From: Symbiodinium natans
Taxonomy: Eukaryota > Sar > Dinophyceae > Suessiales > Symbiodiniaceae
Direction of reading: 5' to 3'
NCBI GenBank assembly: GCA_905221605.1
Contig: CAJNDS010000705.1
Span: forward strand, 1-52,500
Length of the DNA stretch: 52,500 nucleotides
The notes below the pieces were generated by a model that searched no databases, was not told the DNA's origin, and saw nothing but the letters and a program-made list of their open reading frames with translations. The translations under genes and the position numbers were made by a program. Position 1 is the first letter of the stretch. Each line of letters opens with the position of its first letter. This document shows positions 1 to 12,700 of this stretch, one piece after another.

Positions 1-3000
1 TTGTGTGAACATCCAGCGCCCTCACAGTCTCCTAGCTGCAAGAGCAGCACATCGAGTGTGTAGATTGGCTCACCCCCAAGTGACACTATGACTATAAGTA
101 CCTATACGCTTTGAAAAATCGGGCTCCCGCATCTCCAACGGCTTCTATGTGACTTCTGTGTACCTCTGTACATCAATACCTAGGCAGCAACTTACTGCCA
201 GAGGAGGTTGCCGCCATCTCAGCTTGCTCTCAGATGGTTCGCACTCGCGCAAGCGCGAAGCTTCGCATGCGTGGCCCAATGTGGCCCACTTCCAGGTGCT
301 ATTTGAGCCTTCAGCTGAAGAAATCTTTGCCGACCGCACAGGCAGAGGGCTGATGCGCGAAAGGGGGCCCCTCCCCGGGCTCTCCTGTTCCCTGTCCCAT
401 TCTCTGATTCCTGTTTTCTGGAGGTACACCTCTTGGGAGCCGCTTGATCTTCCTCAACACGCCTCTGGCAGAAGCCGAGGCTCTGGTCCCCTTCGGAATC
501 GCCTAAGGAGTAAATTGAGTAAATGAATCCTATGGAATTCGCATCCTCGAGCTGAGAAACTCGTGAGAGCTTTGCGGCTTTGCGCGCATCTGGACCTCAA
601 AATACGCAGGGGACAGTGATGAAGGTCGGTGGACCAAGCATAAGCAGTTCTGCAAGGTGCAGGCTCTAGCAGCCTTGCGGAAGGAGTGGTGTGCGCCAGG
701 GGCTCAGAGGCACCGAGTGGGCTTACAGGGACAGATGACATCAGATGACGCTTACGGAGAAGTTGACAAAAGCGCGAGCCGCAATATCCGCAATGCGAAG
801 CTTGAGACTTTTCCACACCTTAGGCGGCGCAACGGCAGAGATGATCTCCCGGAGTCTCTTGGTGCATGGTCACGTGTGGCACCTTATGTCAGTAGTAGCA
901 ATGACCTTACAGAGCACTGGGAGAACTTCGAGAGTCTTTTCTGGATCCCATCGTTTGGGGGCATCGCAGCTTTGCCTTCAAGTCTTCCGGTCGACTCGCT
1001 TCGGTAATGACTCGGAAATGACCTTGTCAAGAGATGTCAAGAGCATCTTTGAGCTCTCCAGTGGAGGCCACAGCGTGCCTGTGCCTGCATCGCGGGTAAA
1101 CGGTCAAACGGATGTCAAACGGTTCTTGTGGCAACGAAGGTTCATCCGCCTCAGCGCCCTCAGGGTGCTTCAGCACAAGAAGTCCTGCCCTTACCGTCCA
1201 TCGCATGTAAAGCTTGTAGAACTCAGAAAGAAGTGAAGTCTGTGTCTGTGGCCAGTCCAAGATGTGACAACATTCTGATAGCCACACGTACGTGTGCAGG
1301 TTCGACGTATCCAGGGCGATCGACCTCATACAAACCTGCCTGGAGGATGGCATTGTCGGGCGCAGGGGGAGCATGCAGAAAGTGTGCAACTGGGAAGCTT
1401 CAGACTCCCACGTTGGCGCACGGTACCTACTCACACTGCGGTTTCCGCAGGAGCGTGTCCGCAGACTGCCGCTTCAGGAGGCTTGATTCCTTCGCGCCAA
1501 TCCAAGATCTGAACATAGCAGCCAGGGCTAGTTAATGCGCCAGGCAGACATCTTGCAAGACTTAAGTTGTGGCGCCATGTCGGCGACTCAGCGTCTCAGA
1601 GGCTTTCGCTTGGGCAACACCCTGACTGCACGGTTCTGGATCCAAGGTATTGGCATGGCCGGGACCGCAAGTGCAGGCCCTGCCTGGTCGTCCGAATTGA
1701 GCGATTTGCTGACCTCATCAAGGACAGAACTCTCTCAAATAGAAAATATGTGAGCGCATGTGAGCAACTTATGAGCGCTGTAGGGGAGACCAGGCTGCTT
1801 GGTCGCAGGACAAGGAGAGGTGCGTTAGAATGACGATCTTTGTCCTGGAGTACGCGATTCGGTATGCCATGGCCGGACCCCCAAACTGATGACCTGACCT
1901 CTGCAAGCCGTTCTGCAAGCAGCTCGGCAAGCCGTTCTGCCAGCTGCTCTGCAAGGTGCCTGGCCGGGTCGAGAACTGGGCTGCTCGGACGCAGAGCTTT
2001 CCAGCTAGTTTTTGTCTGCAAAAGCTGCCACAGAACAACTTCCCATCTGCTTTTGCACCTTCATGCTGAGCTGAAGTGGTTTGCACTAGCTGGTTCCAAC
2101 TGCCAGGTAGTGTTGGTAGACTTCGAGAATGCATCGGACGTTGTGTCCTTCTTCCAGCTGCCAGCAATGTGCCACACACTGAGACTACCGAATGCGCACT
2201 GCAGCAACCTCATACCAAAATGCGGCGACGTCAAGCTTCGCGGATGGGAGATCGCACAGACAATTTCGATTGTTCGCAGGGCCTTGTTTTGCACATACTT
2301 GCACCTCGCTGAATGGTAACGTGGTGCAGCCCCTTGGCTATCTGTTTCCGTGTGATCTTAGGTCTTACTGCAAAGGCTCTTTCACAGACTCTGGAGAGCG
2401 TGTACTGCTGTCGCATGGCCTGGCACTTTGAACCGAACGCGGCCAGATTCTGCAACGCCAGATCTGGGGACCTGACCTGCTCAGGTTTGGGTAAAGCTCC
2501 TGAATCTGCGCCCGGCCTCAGACATGCAGATGCGACGGTTGCTCCAGTCAGCAGTGAAGGTGTGAGCAAACAGAGTGCTTGAGGCCCACCGTCCTCCGCA
2601 GCATAGTTCAGAGCGTCATACCTGCAGAGAAGAAGAAGAAGGTTTGTGCCATCGAGGAGTCTCGTGAGCAGTTGACTTGGAGTCCGCGAGACTCAAGGGA
2701 CCCGTTGTCTTGGTGTGCAGAGTTGCTGACAGTTTGAGTTTTTCCGTATGTTTCCGTGAAGGACCCTTCAAAGGAGCTCCTGAAGTACTTTGAGCCTAAC
2801 CAGCTCGAGGCGTTTTTTTCTCTAAGCTGCTCTCTTTGTATTGTCGAACGATGCTGAACGATGTACGCGAGGTCAGGTATGGGGGGACTCGGCCGGACCT
2901 GAAACCTCACGAGCCACCGCCCAAGCGGCATCTGAAACCTGGTGCTCCTTGCATCTGAGACCTGGTGCTCCTTGCTATTCCTTGCTGGCCAGCAAGGACT

Positions 3001-3756
3001 TATCCTTTTCATTTTTTCCCTGGCTGCAGCGGGTCTGCATCTGCTCTAGCCTCAGTCAAGATCAGTCAAGTGTCAGAATGCAACCAGCGCTCACTGCCAG
3101 GGCTCGCGCCGGATCATGACCTGCGAGAGCGATCGCAGCACAGCCAGTACAGATAGCGGGCCGAGCACTTCTGCAAGCAGTGAAGAAGCCTGCCTGGTCG
3201 GCATCCGAATCCGAAAATCACGCTTCCTTGTCCCAGTGCATGTGCACGTGCCGTGTGGCATGTATCTGCGCCCAAGGCAACCATTGAGCCTGGGAACTCG
3301 CTGCATCATCTTACAGGACGTGACTCACAGTGCATGATGCCTTTAAACATCAAACCTTTCTTTGCGCCTTCGAGCTCTAGATTGGGCATGGACAACGAAT
3401 GGTGAGTCAATGAAAGAGTCGAGAATTGCGTTTCTTCCTAAACTTGTAAACACAAGGACGCAAGTTTCACGAGGGCCAGCTTTGGGATACTGGCGCAGGG
3501 GCCTGAGTGGAAACCATCCAAAAAGTGCGGCACACAGCAGGAGCTCTGTCTAAGCTCAATCCAAATGAAGAAAGAAAGAGCAAAAGAAGAGAAGAATAGA
3601 CCTTACTTGAGTTCCTCAGGTCCGAGACCGGTGGAGCGCCGACGCGACGAAATCCAGCCTGACGCGGCAAGCCGCACAGGCGCGGCACAGGGCATCAACC
3701 ACGCTGAGGGCATCACAGTGCACCACACAGGGCTACCGGGTACCCACTTTAGAGGT

Positions 3757-3818
3757 ATGGAGTACACAGGATGGGGTACACTAGGATGGAGTACGCTGGG
3801 AGGGAGTACACTAGGAGG
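3757..3818. repeat. Short minisatellite, ~15 bp unit
   Basis: About four imperfect copies of a unit like GGAGTACACTAGGATGG follow each other. It opens a frame reading YTGWGTLGWSTLGG on the + strand, which I take as a by-product of the repeat. Confidence 0.6.
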
Positions 3819-5022
3819 CCAATTTTTCGGAGGGGGGGGGAGGGGGGTTGAAATCCTCACAGAGCTTCATGCAGTCAAATACTTACAAGGATCTACGATC
3901 GCTTTTCTTTCTCCGAGGAAACTGCCGCAGCAGTACTTAGTCGTAGGAGTGTTCTGCTCTGCTAGGCGCTTTCCAGAATGCTGGATGAGGAAATACCCCC
4001 TTGCTGTACAATGCAGCGGTGGAAGGCGGACACGATATGCCATGTGCATCCATTTTGCGATTCCGGGAAGTTCGCACCTTTTCTGACTTTTGGCAGCAGC
4101 GGCTTGCAGGAATTAGAGGCTTGCGAAGCAACGAAGAAACAGGACCTGTACTGCTACAGCTAGGCAGAGATTCCTGAATCGCCCGAGTCGTGGCAGAACC
4201 GCAGTCTGCACGGATTGGCTCTTGTGGCCTGGCTCAGGAGACCCCTGCCGTTCTGCTCGGCAGCCAGGCGCATTGCTTGCTGTCGTACATTGAGTGCAGC
4301 GTGCTGTGAATGGATCACCTTTGCTATTGACGGTTGTGTTGATCTTTGTTGCTTGTTGGCTCCATTGCAACATTCACCGCGGCTCTGTGAATGCTTTGCT
4401 TGCAGGCTGTTGCAAGGTCAAAAGAACCTGCTGAGACAGCCATCCCGAAGGCAAGTGGTTCTGAAAAGCTGTTCAACTTCAGAGTTCGCAGCCAACGCCC
4501 CACAATCCTCCCTCATCTTGCCGCTTGAATAGGAGAGGAGGCAGTCATCTCAGATGCTCCGTTGCAATTTTCGCTGTGAAAGCCTGGCGTGGTGGGATCT
4601 GGCAGCTTTTCCTTCTGCTTAAGCTGGCATTGCTGAGAGAGGGAAGAGGCTGAATAGCCGCAATAGCCAATGGTTGAGTGTCAGAGTAGGGAGTCCTGTG
4701 AGTCATGTATTGTGAAGACTGTCTTAGCGCTATACTTTGCGAGAAGGGCACAGAATGTTTCCCCGCACTTTGCCAAGGACGGACATTATCCGTGAGAGGC
4801 AGAGTCGCCTCATCTCCCTGTAAATGACTCCTGACTGCACAGGCTTGCTTTTTGGCAGGTCAGAGTTTGAGGATTAGGCCGTTCAGGGCTTTGGGGGCCG
4901 GTCAGAGTTTGAAAGCTTGAGAGTGAGACTGGACAAGAAGAGGTTGGCACTGATCCTGTGCAGTTCTGTGGTTCAGAGAAGGCCCCCCTAAAACAGGGGC
5001 GGGCAAACGTGCCATCCCCACG

Positions 5023-5215
5023 AAAGAAGCAAAGAAAGCAAGAAAGAAAGACATAGCAAGAAGAAAGACGAAAGTGAGTTAAATACATGAGTAAATACAT
5101 AAGAAAAAAGCAAAGAAAGGAAGCCAGGCAGAAATAAGGTGACACCAGGACAGACAAAAGGAAAAAGACAAAGGTATAAAGACACAATGAAATAAAGAAC
5201 GAAAGAAAGGTAAAG
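5023..5215. repeat. AAAG-rich purine tract
   Basis: Irregular AAAGAAAG and AAGAAAGC runs cover about 190 bases. The hydrophobic antisense frames (long Leu/Phe/Ser runs) arise from the CTTT complement and are not treated as proteins. Confidence 0.6.
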
Positions 5216-7598
5216 ACGGAGAGACATTGCACATAGGATGTAGGCCATTTTCCAGGAGAAACCCCTGCAGGCCATCAGCCTTTACGTTTCTTCCAGGCCC
5301 CTCTAAAGAAGCACTGCTACCGAGGCCTGGACAAAAGAGCCAATGTCTCCGCCAAGGTGAGCTGGGAGCTATGCCGCTGGGGCCACTGCACAGATAGATT
5401 TCTACCAGTACAGGACTGGCCATTAGAGATTCTGGTCGAGGTGGAAGTCCACATTTTGTAGGTTCCTGTTGCTCCTGTGGGGCTACTCGACAGTGGCCTC
5501 TCGCACACCTTTGGCTGTTCTCGTCTCCTGCAGTTCATATTCGATAAATCCTGTTCATCCTCATAGTTTGACCTATGGGGCCTGTGCTGCCCATCGAGTT
5601 TCTGCTGCGGAGATGGACTGCTCTCGATCAAGTTGCCGTAGGCCTGGCAGTCATTCCGCTTCTCACCATGAATAGAACAATCGTGGTCAAGGGCACTGGC
5701 TTCAGAGAATTCCCAAGCAAATTCTCGACTGAAGCCAGTGCAGTTCTCTCCCTGTAGCTCTGCTCCCAGAGTGCGTGATTTTCAAAGGACTGAGCGCTCT
5801 AGTGGAGTCATCCTGCCATGAGATGGCCACAGTACGCCACAGGGTCACAGTACGCCACAGTATGCCACAGTTGTTCCACAAATTGCAGTGAGGATACGTC
5901 ATGTAAGGCATTATGCGGCAGCACAGTGTTGCATCTCATTGCATGAGGTTCGTACCCTCCCCTCTTACACAGCTTTTCAATCGGGTCCCTCAGCGTCTCA
6001 AAGACTGCGGACTGGTGTCCTGCCACATCAAGGTTTGCAGACAACAAAGCATGTTGCCACAGTCTTTATCGAGGCAAAGGGACTATACATGAGCAGTGAC
6101 CACAGCTCTATGCTGCTTAAGGAATGTTGCCAGGCAAAGCTACCCGTGGCTTCGTTTTCCGGCACAACCTTTGGGTAATCTAAGCACTTAAGCTACAAAA
6201 GTCAAGAACGACGAGCTTGTCTGGACTTTCCCAACTTGCAAGACGGGCCGACTTACCATCCTTCTCCGAAAGCCATGGGAGTGTCGTTGACTTGTGCTGG
6301 TACGAAGCCACGCAAGATGCGAGGGGTAGCTGAGCAAGCCTTCCCTGCGGGCTAATGATGCAATTTTTGGTGCATGCAGGTCATCCACGTGGAAAAGTGG
6401 ATCTGTGTAATTGAGATAGTTGTTGGTGATGCAAAGTCCTATGTCCTATGAATCCGAGACCTTCATCCATGGGGACCTTTATCCTGTCTGGCGTCCAAGA
6501 GTGCTGCCAGAGGGCAGGATGAGTTGTGTTTAAGGGTTGTGGCAGAGTTCAAGATGTGACGCCATCATGCCATTCATAAATTGGATGCAATGGCATCGGG
6601 CAGACCTCTGCGTGCAGACGTTGTGATTCTCATTGTGCTTTGGGGCATGACGCATCTAAGCCAAACTAGTGTTCTCGTGAATAGGTTTACCCGAGCACCT
6701 GTGGGCTGGGAATTCAAGGCGCAAGGTTGCACGATGCTGCACGAGTCGTTGTGTCAGGACAGAACCACGAGTGGCGACTGAAATGACATCAGTTATCTAG
6801 CTGTTTCACCCCCGAGCGTCGGGGGACCAGAACGAATGGTGCACAAGTCTATGCTAATGGCAGCGCTGGTCTCCACGACGCGCAATCATCGAAGCTTTTT
6901 CCACGGCACGCAGTAATATGGCGTTTCATGGGAAAACCCTTGGGCTGAGAGTCTGCCTGAGTTTCCCAGAACTGTCCAATACTGTCCAGAACGGATGTGT
7001 TTTTGGTCAGGCCTCGGCAACCTTCTGGAAGCGAACGGTGGCTCCATTCGCAGCGCCTGCATTCTGTTGCAGTGGGGGAGTTTGCAGCACAGTGATTGCT
7101 GCTTGAAGCTACTGACAGCTCATGTCTTCCTCTGCAGGGTGACATGTGGCAATGTCAGGGCTCTTACCAGTGCGTGTGACTGTTGCTTTAACTGGGCGAT
7201 GCGGGCCGGCCGACATGTGACTTCACGCTTGCCTGTCTTCTTGGCCCTCTGCCCTACACCCTCCAATCATTCTACATCCTGCGCCTGTTTCTACCCTCAC
7301 ACAGGAACCATTCTTGCCTATTTCGGGCACATGGCACCAGCCCAACATCTCAGCCCTAGCAACAAGATCTCCTGGGAAGGGCCCTTGTACAGCTATCTAG
7401 GCCAAACTAGGTATGGTGGGGTCTGATAGTGGGTTTTAGGTTTGGGGTTGCCCAGGGCCTTAGGCAACTCAGGCCCTAGGCATCCCTAGGCCACAAGCGC
7501 CACAAGATCCTGAATCCCTTTCCTTGCCAGGTCGTGGAACGGAAGCCCCGGTGCCGATCCGTGGAAAACTTTCCGGGCTTTGACCCGGCTCGGGACAG

Positions 7599-7629
7599 GA
7601 CGGTGATGGACGGTGATGGACGGTGATGG
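7599..7629. repeat. Three tandem copies of GACGGTGATG
   Basis: A 10 bp unit is repeated three times, immediately at the start of the open frame that follows. Confidence 0.8.
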
Positions 7630-8062
7630 GGTCAAGACTAGGAGATGCCCCGTCCTGGCACTACTCTTGCTTCTCCATGGCTTCGCACACAGCTATACAC
7701 GGTTGTGCCAAGATAACACGACCTCAGACACAACTCGATGCTGCCACCACATAAGTGCATGGAAACCGCAAAGCAAAAGATCGTGGCGAAGCAGCCGAAG
7801 CGACAATGTGGGCCGAAAGAATCGAAAGTGCGTACCCCCAACATGCTATGACGCAGCACTGCGTAGTGCACGATCCGAGCATGAAGCAGGGCACGCACGA
7901 ACAGCATACTTCCTCTCCTTGAAAGAACGCCGCCCGGACTCCATGACAATGTGGAGCCGGTTGCAGACTGCAGGCGGATCTTCAACAATGAAAGTAAGAG
8001 CAACACTAACAGGAAAATGCAGGGTCTGTTACGGACCACGTCAAGAGTACCATTTGCTGTAG
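7613..8062 (+). CDS. Possible small secreted protein (weak candidate)
   Basis: A 149-codon open frame starts with two Met codons inside a 10 bp tandem repeat. Residues 11-27 (RCPVLALLLLLHGFAHS) look like a signal peptide: a basic residue, a Leu-rich core and small residues at a possible cleavage site. The rest is basic and rich in Cys and Ser, with no family I recognise. No introns are evident and there is no second copy to compare, so coding status rests only on the signal-like start. It could equally be chance in GC-rich DNA. Confidence 0.2.
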   Translation: MMDGDGVKTRRCPVLALLLLLHGFAHSYTRLCQDNTTSDTTRCCHHISAWKPQSKRSWRSSRSDNVGRKNRKCVPPTCYDAALRSARSEHEAGHARTAYFLSLKERRPDSMTMWSRLQTAGGSSTMKVRATLTGKCRVCYGPRQEYHLL

Positions 8063-9794
8063 CAACTGAAGCAGGAGCACGCGGCAATTCAATCTTGGGC
8101 CTTTCAGTCAAACTAGCTGCCGTCCATCGCGCTAGAGCAGCTGGTAGTTCAACCTCAGCCACCAGAGAGAGGCTTCAATGCATCACCAATGTCACGTGAG
8201 CCTCAGCTTCGTCCCTTCATGCTTTTTTCTCACGCTTTTGATTCCCCTCTCCCTCCCTCTCTCCTTCCCCTCTTCTTCCCCTCCTCCCCTCTCCAGGAAC
8301 TACTTCGACTGGCGCCCGGCTACTGGCGACTCGAAGCTGGGCCCTCACGAATTGGGGAGATCGTCCCCGGATCCTCCCAGAACACCCCCTTCACCAAAGA
8401 GCGCGAGAGCTCCGCTCTCACTCAATAAAAACAGCCGGCAGCAGACACCGGCAGATGGATATCCTCCTGTTGAGTCGCATCAGTGCGTTTGTTGGGCGTG
8501 CTTGCGTCGATCTTCTTGAACCGATGAGGACGTCGAGCAAATCGAGGGTATCTTCAATGGCCCCTCAAAGGGTTGGTCAGGCATGGCAATGTAACATGTG
8601 GCAGACTTGAAGTGAGGAATTGACTTGCAGAGCAGTGCTCCTAGTGGCCCGGCTTTGATGGTTGGCCTCATGCAGCATCAGACCCCCTGAGATTGCAGGC
8701 GCAGCTTCTGTCCATGGATCGTCCTGGCAGCAGGCCACACTCCGGACCTGGACGGATCTGGGAACTATTGTACCCGGTGATGTGCAGCGACAGTGCAGCG
8801 ACAGTGTTGAACGCGGGTTTCCTGATCTTTGTCGGCAGGCCGACGACAGGGCAACACTTCTGAAGGTGGTATAAACGGTATAGGCATTGCCAAGAGCAAC
8901 TTCCTCTGTAGATCGCTCTCGCTCTACGCAACAGGTTACCTGTTGCGCAGCTTTGGAAGGTTCCTCCAGTGAACCCCGTCTGGCTGCTATCACCTTTTTC
9001 TACTTCCCCAAGGGCCCGTGCGTTGGCGTTGTGCACGATCCTGACATCGGCCGCAGGCAGCTAATGAATGGGAACGGATTTGCCCTTAAGGCACCATGCT
9101 ACAGCCGCCGATGTTGCGATCTTGCTGCCAAGCTGGGTGAAACCAGTCTGATGGATTCGCTGACAGTGTGTTCACTGCTTTTCCTGAGCTTGCTCATTGC
9201 ATATGAGACGAGCTCTGCCAGCATGGACACTCTATTTAGTAGCCGAGCCGTCCGTGTCCCCACAAATCGTGGACGTGTCGCGGAGTGCAGATGCATGATT
9301 TCATGATTGCCAGAAAAGTGCTGCGGACCCTGTTGCTCAGGCCTGCTCCAGCAGCTCCTGGCAGCAGTTAGGTTCTCGGTTTGGCGATGTTCGCCGTTGC
9401 GCCGTTACCCTTGGCTCTAGCAAGTAGTAGCTGCTGCCAAACTCAACGGAGGGTGAGCCAGGCACTAAGAAAATAGTAGCCATCGAGCCACGAAGGGCAT
9501 AGAGTAGAGCGAATGCAGCAGGAAGCACGTTTCGAAGTCCCAGGTTCGAGAGCCCCTTCCGCGAAAATGATCGGAATGAAGAGCCAGGACGCTGCCGTCG
9601 CTCAGTGCTTCGCTCGTAGCAAGCTGCAGCTATCTCCCAGGATTGGCCAACAATTCATCAGCTTGGGGCCTTAGTTGGCAGCAAATTCTGCCGCGTGCGA
9701 TGTGTTGCTGCAGTTGCCGTGGACGTGCAACTCATCTTGAACCTCATCACCCTGAGAACATGTTCAAGCTGAGAACGGTGCAAGGTCGCCTGAG

Positions 9795-12700
9795 ATGCAG
9801 GCGTTGCGTGACTATGTCACTGCTGCTGATGGCAGCAGGTACGCCAACCAGGCCTGCACGACAAGCCCATGTCGAATGTTGCCAGCCGGCCCCAGACTTC
9901 ATTTGCCAGGCAGCATCAACCCTGCGTCTGGATGTCACTCATTCGAACCTCATGCAGCGATGGCATGACCTGGTTTTTGATTCCGGCATGACAGCAGGGG
10001 GCCCTGGCTGCAGCAGCACATAGCAACACAGCTCTGGAGCTTTCAGTGTCTGAGTGTGAGGTGAGCAGAGTCAAGGAGAAGCCGGTCACTTAAAACCTGA
10101 AGACAGGCTGCGGCCCCCTCCCGAAACCTGCAACTTTCACGACCTCAGGCTCTACTCGCACGGCGGAACACCGGCTGCAGACCAGGCGTCTGTCTGGGGC
10201 AGAACCTCATTTTCCGGCCTAAGGCTCTAGATGCTCTGCCCCAGCGCATTACATCCTCAATACATTCCGGGGCATTTCGGGGGCTCTGCCTCGGTGCAGA
10301 ACGCACATGAAAGCACAATTCACAATGCATCACGAACTTGAAGCCTCCGAAATGTCCTCCAACTCCTCCTGAGCGCAGGAGTTGTACCTGCGGCGAGGCG
10401 GTGGGGATACCCTCTTTCTCTGGGACGCTGCTTGGGTTATCACAAGTTTGTGGACTTCTGCAGTTCGTTCTGCGGCCTCCGAAGCTCACGAAGCTCAGCT
10501 CACGAAGCCCAGGAGCGCAAGACGCTGGCGGACTATGGCGTTAAGACCCCCGCCTTGAAACGTGCAACGATAGATATCCTAATGGATTCCCTGTTTCTGT
10601 GAAGGGCGGGTTTCTGGGGGTGCGAGCACTAGCTTCAGATAAGGAATGGCATGGAGATCCACATCAAGGACGCGGCGCTGTGAAGCGTTGCGCATCAGAT
10701 TGAACACCAGCCTGTTCTACCTTGTTGGGTTCGTGCCCGACGGACAAGGACACCAATCCATACTCGCTCTCTGCGAATGGAGGCCTTGAAGATGTGAGCC
10801 AAGTGGAGAAATACGTCATGCCGGACGAGGACTGCAGCTTGCCCACGCGACTTTGGTTTGAGGACGTTCGAGTGACTGCCCAATACTGTACAAGCAGGCC
10901 TATGACAAGCTGGAGAACAGCGTCCGTGCCATCAAGCGCAGGGAAAAGGAAAAGGCACCAGACGGGAATTGTGTGTCGTGTAGTGGAGACGTGCTTGGGA
11001 GGTTGCAACAAACCAATGTACGGCAACGGCACCATGCAGTTCTTTGTTTGGAAAAAAAACCTTCCGTACTAGCAAGGCAGAGGCCGAGCTCGCTGCCAGA
11101 ATAGCAGCGGGCGAGGTTCGTGCCTCAGGTTTTGGCTATGACATTGCAATGCGGCCTTTATCCTGTGTCGTTTCCAGGTCTCCAGGGGCCGGGGAGGACC
11201 GTAGCAGTAACATGCAACAACAAGCTGCATCCAAAAAGGCTATGTCCTCAGGGCTGCAATGTTGCACCCGTCTTAGTATCGCTACCCGCTACTAAGGACA
11301 GTTCCGGGAAAAATATCGGGGAGATGCCTCTATTGACAATGGTTACCCGAAATTGTGCGAAGTTCGCTGCCCGGAAATGACGGGGGGCCCAGGGAGCCAA
11401 TAACTAGGAATAGTTTTCCTTGGAAGCTTAGACCCTCAAGCTTCAAGGTTGGCGCGATTCCAACTTCAAACTCCGGAATTTCTGGAGTCCATCTTTATAT
11501 AAATTCATGTTAAATTTCGTCACAAAACAGCCCCCCCTATAATGTGCCCGCGTGTTCGTTCATCTTTTCCTTCACACTATTAGTACTGTAAATTAGCACT
11601 ATTATTAGCATTATCCCCGCGCGTACAAGATTAATAATGCAAATATTGCGCGGAATACAATACTACTATTAATATTGAGCCCTTATTGAATACATGTTAA
11701 CGTGTCTCACTACGTTCTCGCATTCGTTTTGTTTCTTCGTTCCTATATAATCACTCATAAACTTACTCATTTGTTCACACGGACCAAACAATTGTTCAAG
11801 GGAGTAGTCCACGAGCTGCCCTCATGCGCTTTAGTATATTGTTGCGGTTGCCTGCAAAATCCGCAGACCTTCTGGCCAGGCAGCCAAAAACTAGACCCCC
11901 AAGCTTCAAGGCTTCCTTTCAATTTTCGCGTTTATAGAGGGTGAGCAAAGACCCCGAACTTGTGGGGGAGGGGGGGGGGGCCCTAGACACTAAAGCGAGT
12001 GCAACAATACCCCAGCATCGGTCAAGATTTCATCACAAGGCGTGGTCTGCGCCGGTCCGAAAGCAGCTTAGGTGATAGAAGAGGAGCCTGCAGAGAGCAC
12101 AGAGCAGGCTGCCACCTCGTCATAAATCTTTTAAGCTTCTTTGCACAAAACCAGGCGAGTTTAGACACGCAGAATATAGAGCCAGGTCTCCGAGCGAATA
12201 CCAATGGGAAGCCGCTGCCAGGACCGGCGAGTTCGAGCTTTGCTAGTTGCGGTCAGGCTTTAAAGATGGCACTCGGACCCTCAAACCCTACAGGCATGTG
12301 AGCTCGAGAAGCCCCCCCCGCAACCTAATCCCTGAACCTTGCAAGGGAGCGTGGTCAATCGCCAACAAAGACATGCAAGCGGAAAATACCAACTGGAGGT
12401 TACCTTCCTGTAACTCTCTGGCCTCTCTTTATTTGCTTTTTAGGAGAGTGAGGAATGGGTTATATAACTGCCAGTGTGAGGGCTATAGGGAGATGCTTTG
12501 GCTTTGCAGAGGCGTTTTCGTTGGGGATTCTTGCTGTGGCTTGAACGTCCTCTCGCCTGTACCCTAAACTCAAGGCTTAAAAGGCTTGAGCCCTTTTGTC
12601 GACTTCGATGACATAGGCCTTTCTTTTTTGGGGTGGCTTGGCAGGTGCAACCTGGAGGCCGCCGCGGTGAAGTCGCGTTTGTCGGCGCGGTGAGGGGCGT

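Larger units (their letters stand above)
1..9794. other. Unassigned DNA upstream of the cofactor B gene
   Basis: I see no gene that can be supported here. Open frames on both strands are short and lack recognisable domains. A few stretches flanked by AG on the left read like exon pieces (about 1,299-1,361, with FDVSRAIDLIQTCLEDG, and about 2,107-2,158, with VVLVDFENASDVVSFF), but none is joined to a second matching piece. Simple-sequence tracts include a CT-rich run at about 8,229-8,299 and an AAAG-rich run near 5,020-5,220. Exons of a co-oriented upstream gene could still be hidden here, because exons in this genome can be as short as 22 to 60 bases. Confidence 0.5.

Noticed and set aside
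1299-1361. FDVSRAIDLIQTCLEDGIVG exon-like stretch
   Set aside because: It is flanked by AG on the left, but no neighbouring piece or known family supports it.
2107-2158. VVLVDFENASDVVSFF, resembling an RRM strand 3
   Set aside because: No other RRM part was found within 1 kb in any phase, so the likeness may be chance.
4810-5423. Hydrophobic antisense frames (Leu/Phe/Ser-rich), possible membrane protein
   Set aside because: They coincide with an AAAG-rich tract whose complement encodes Leu, Phe and Ser by default.
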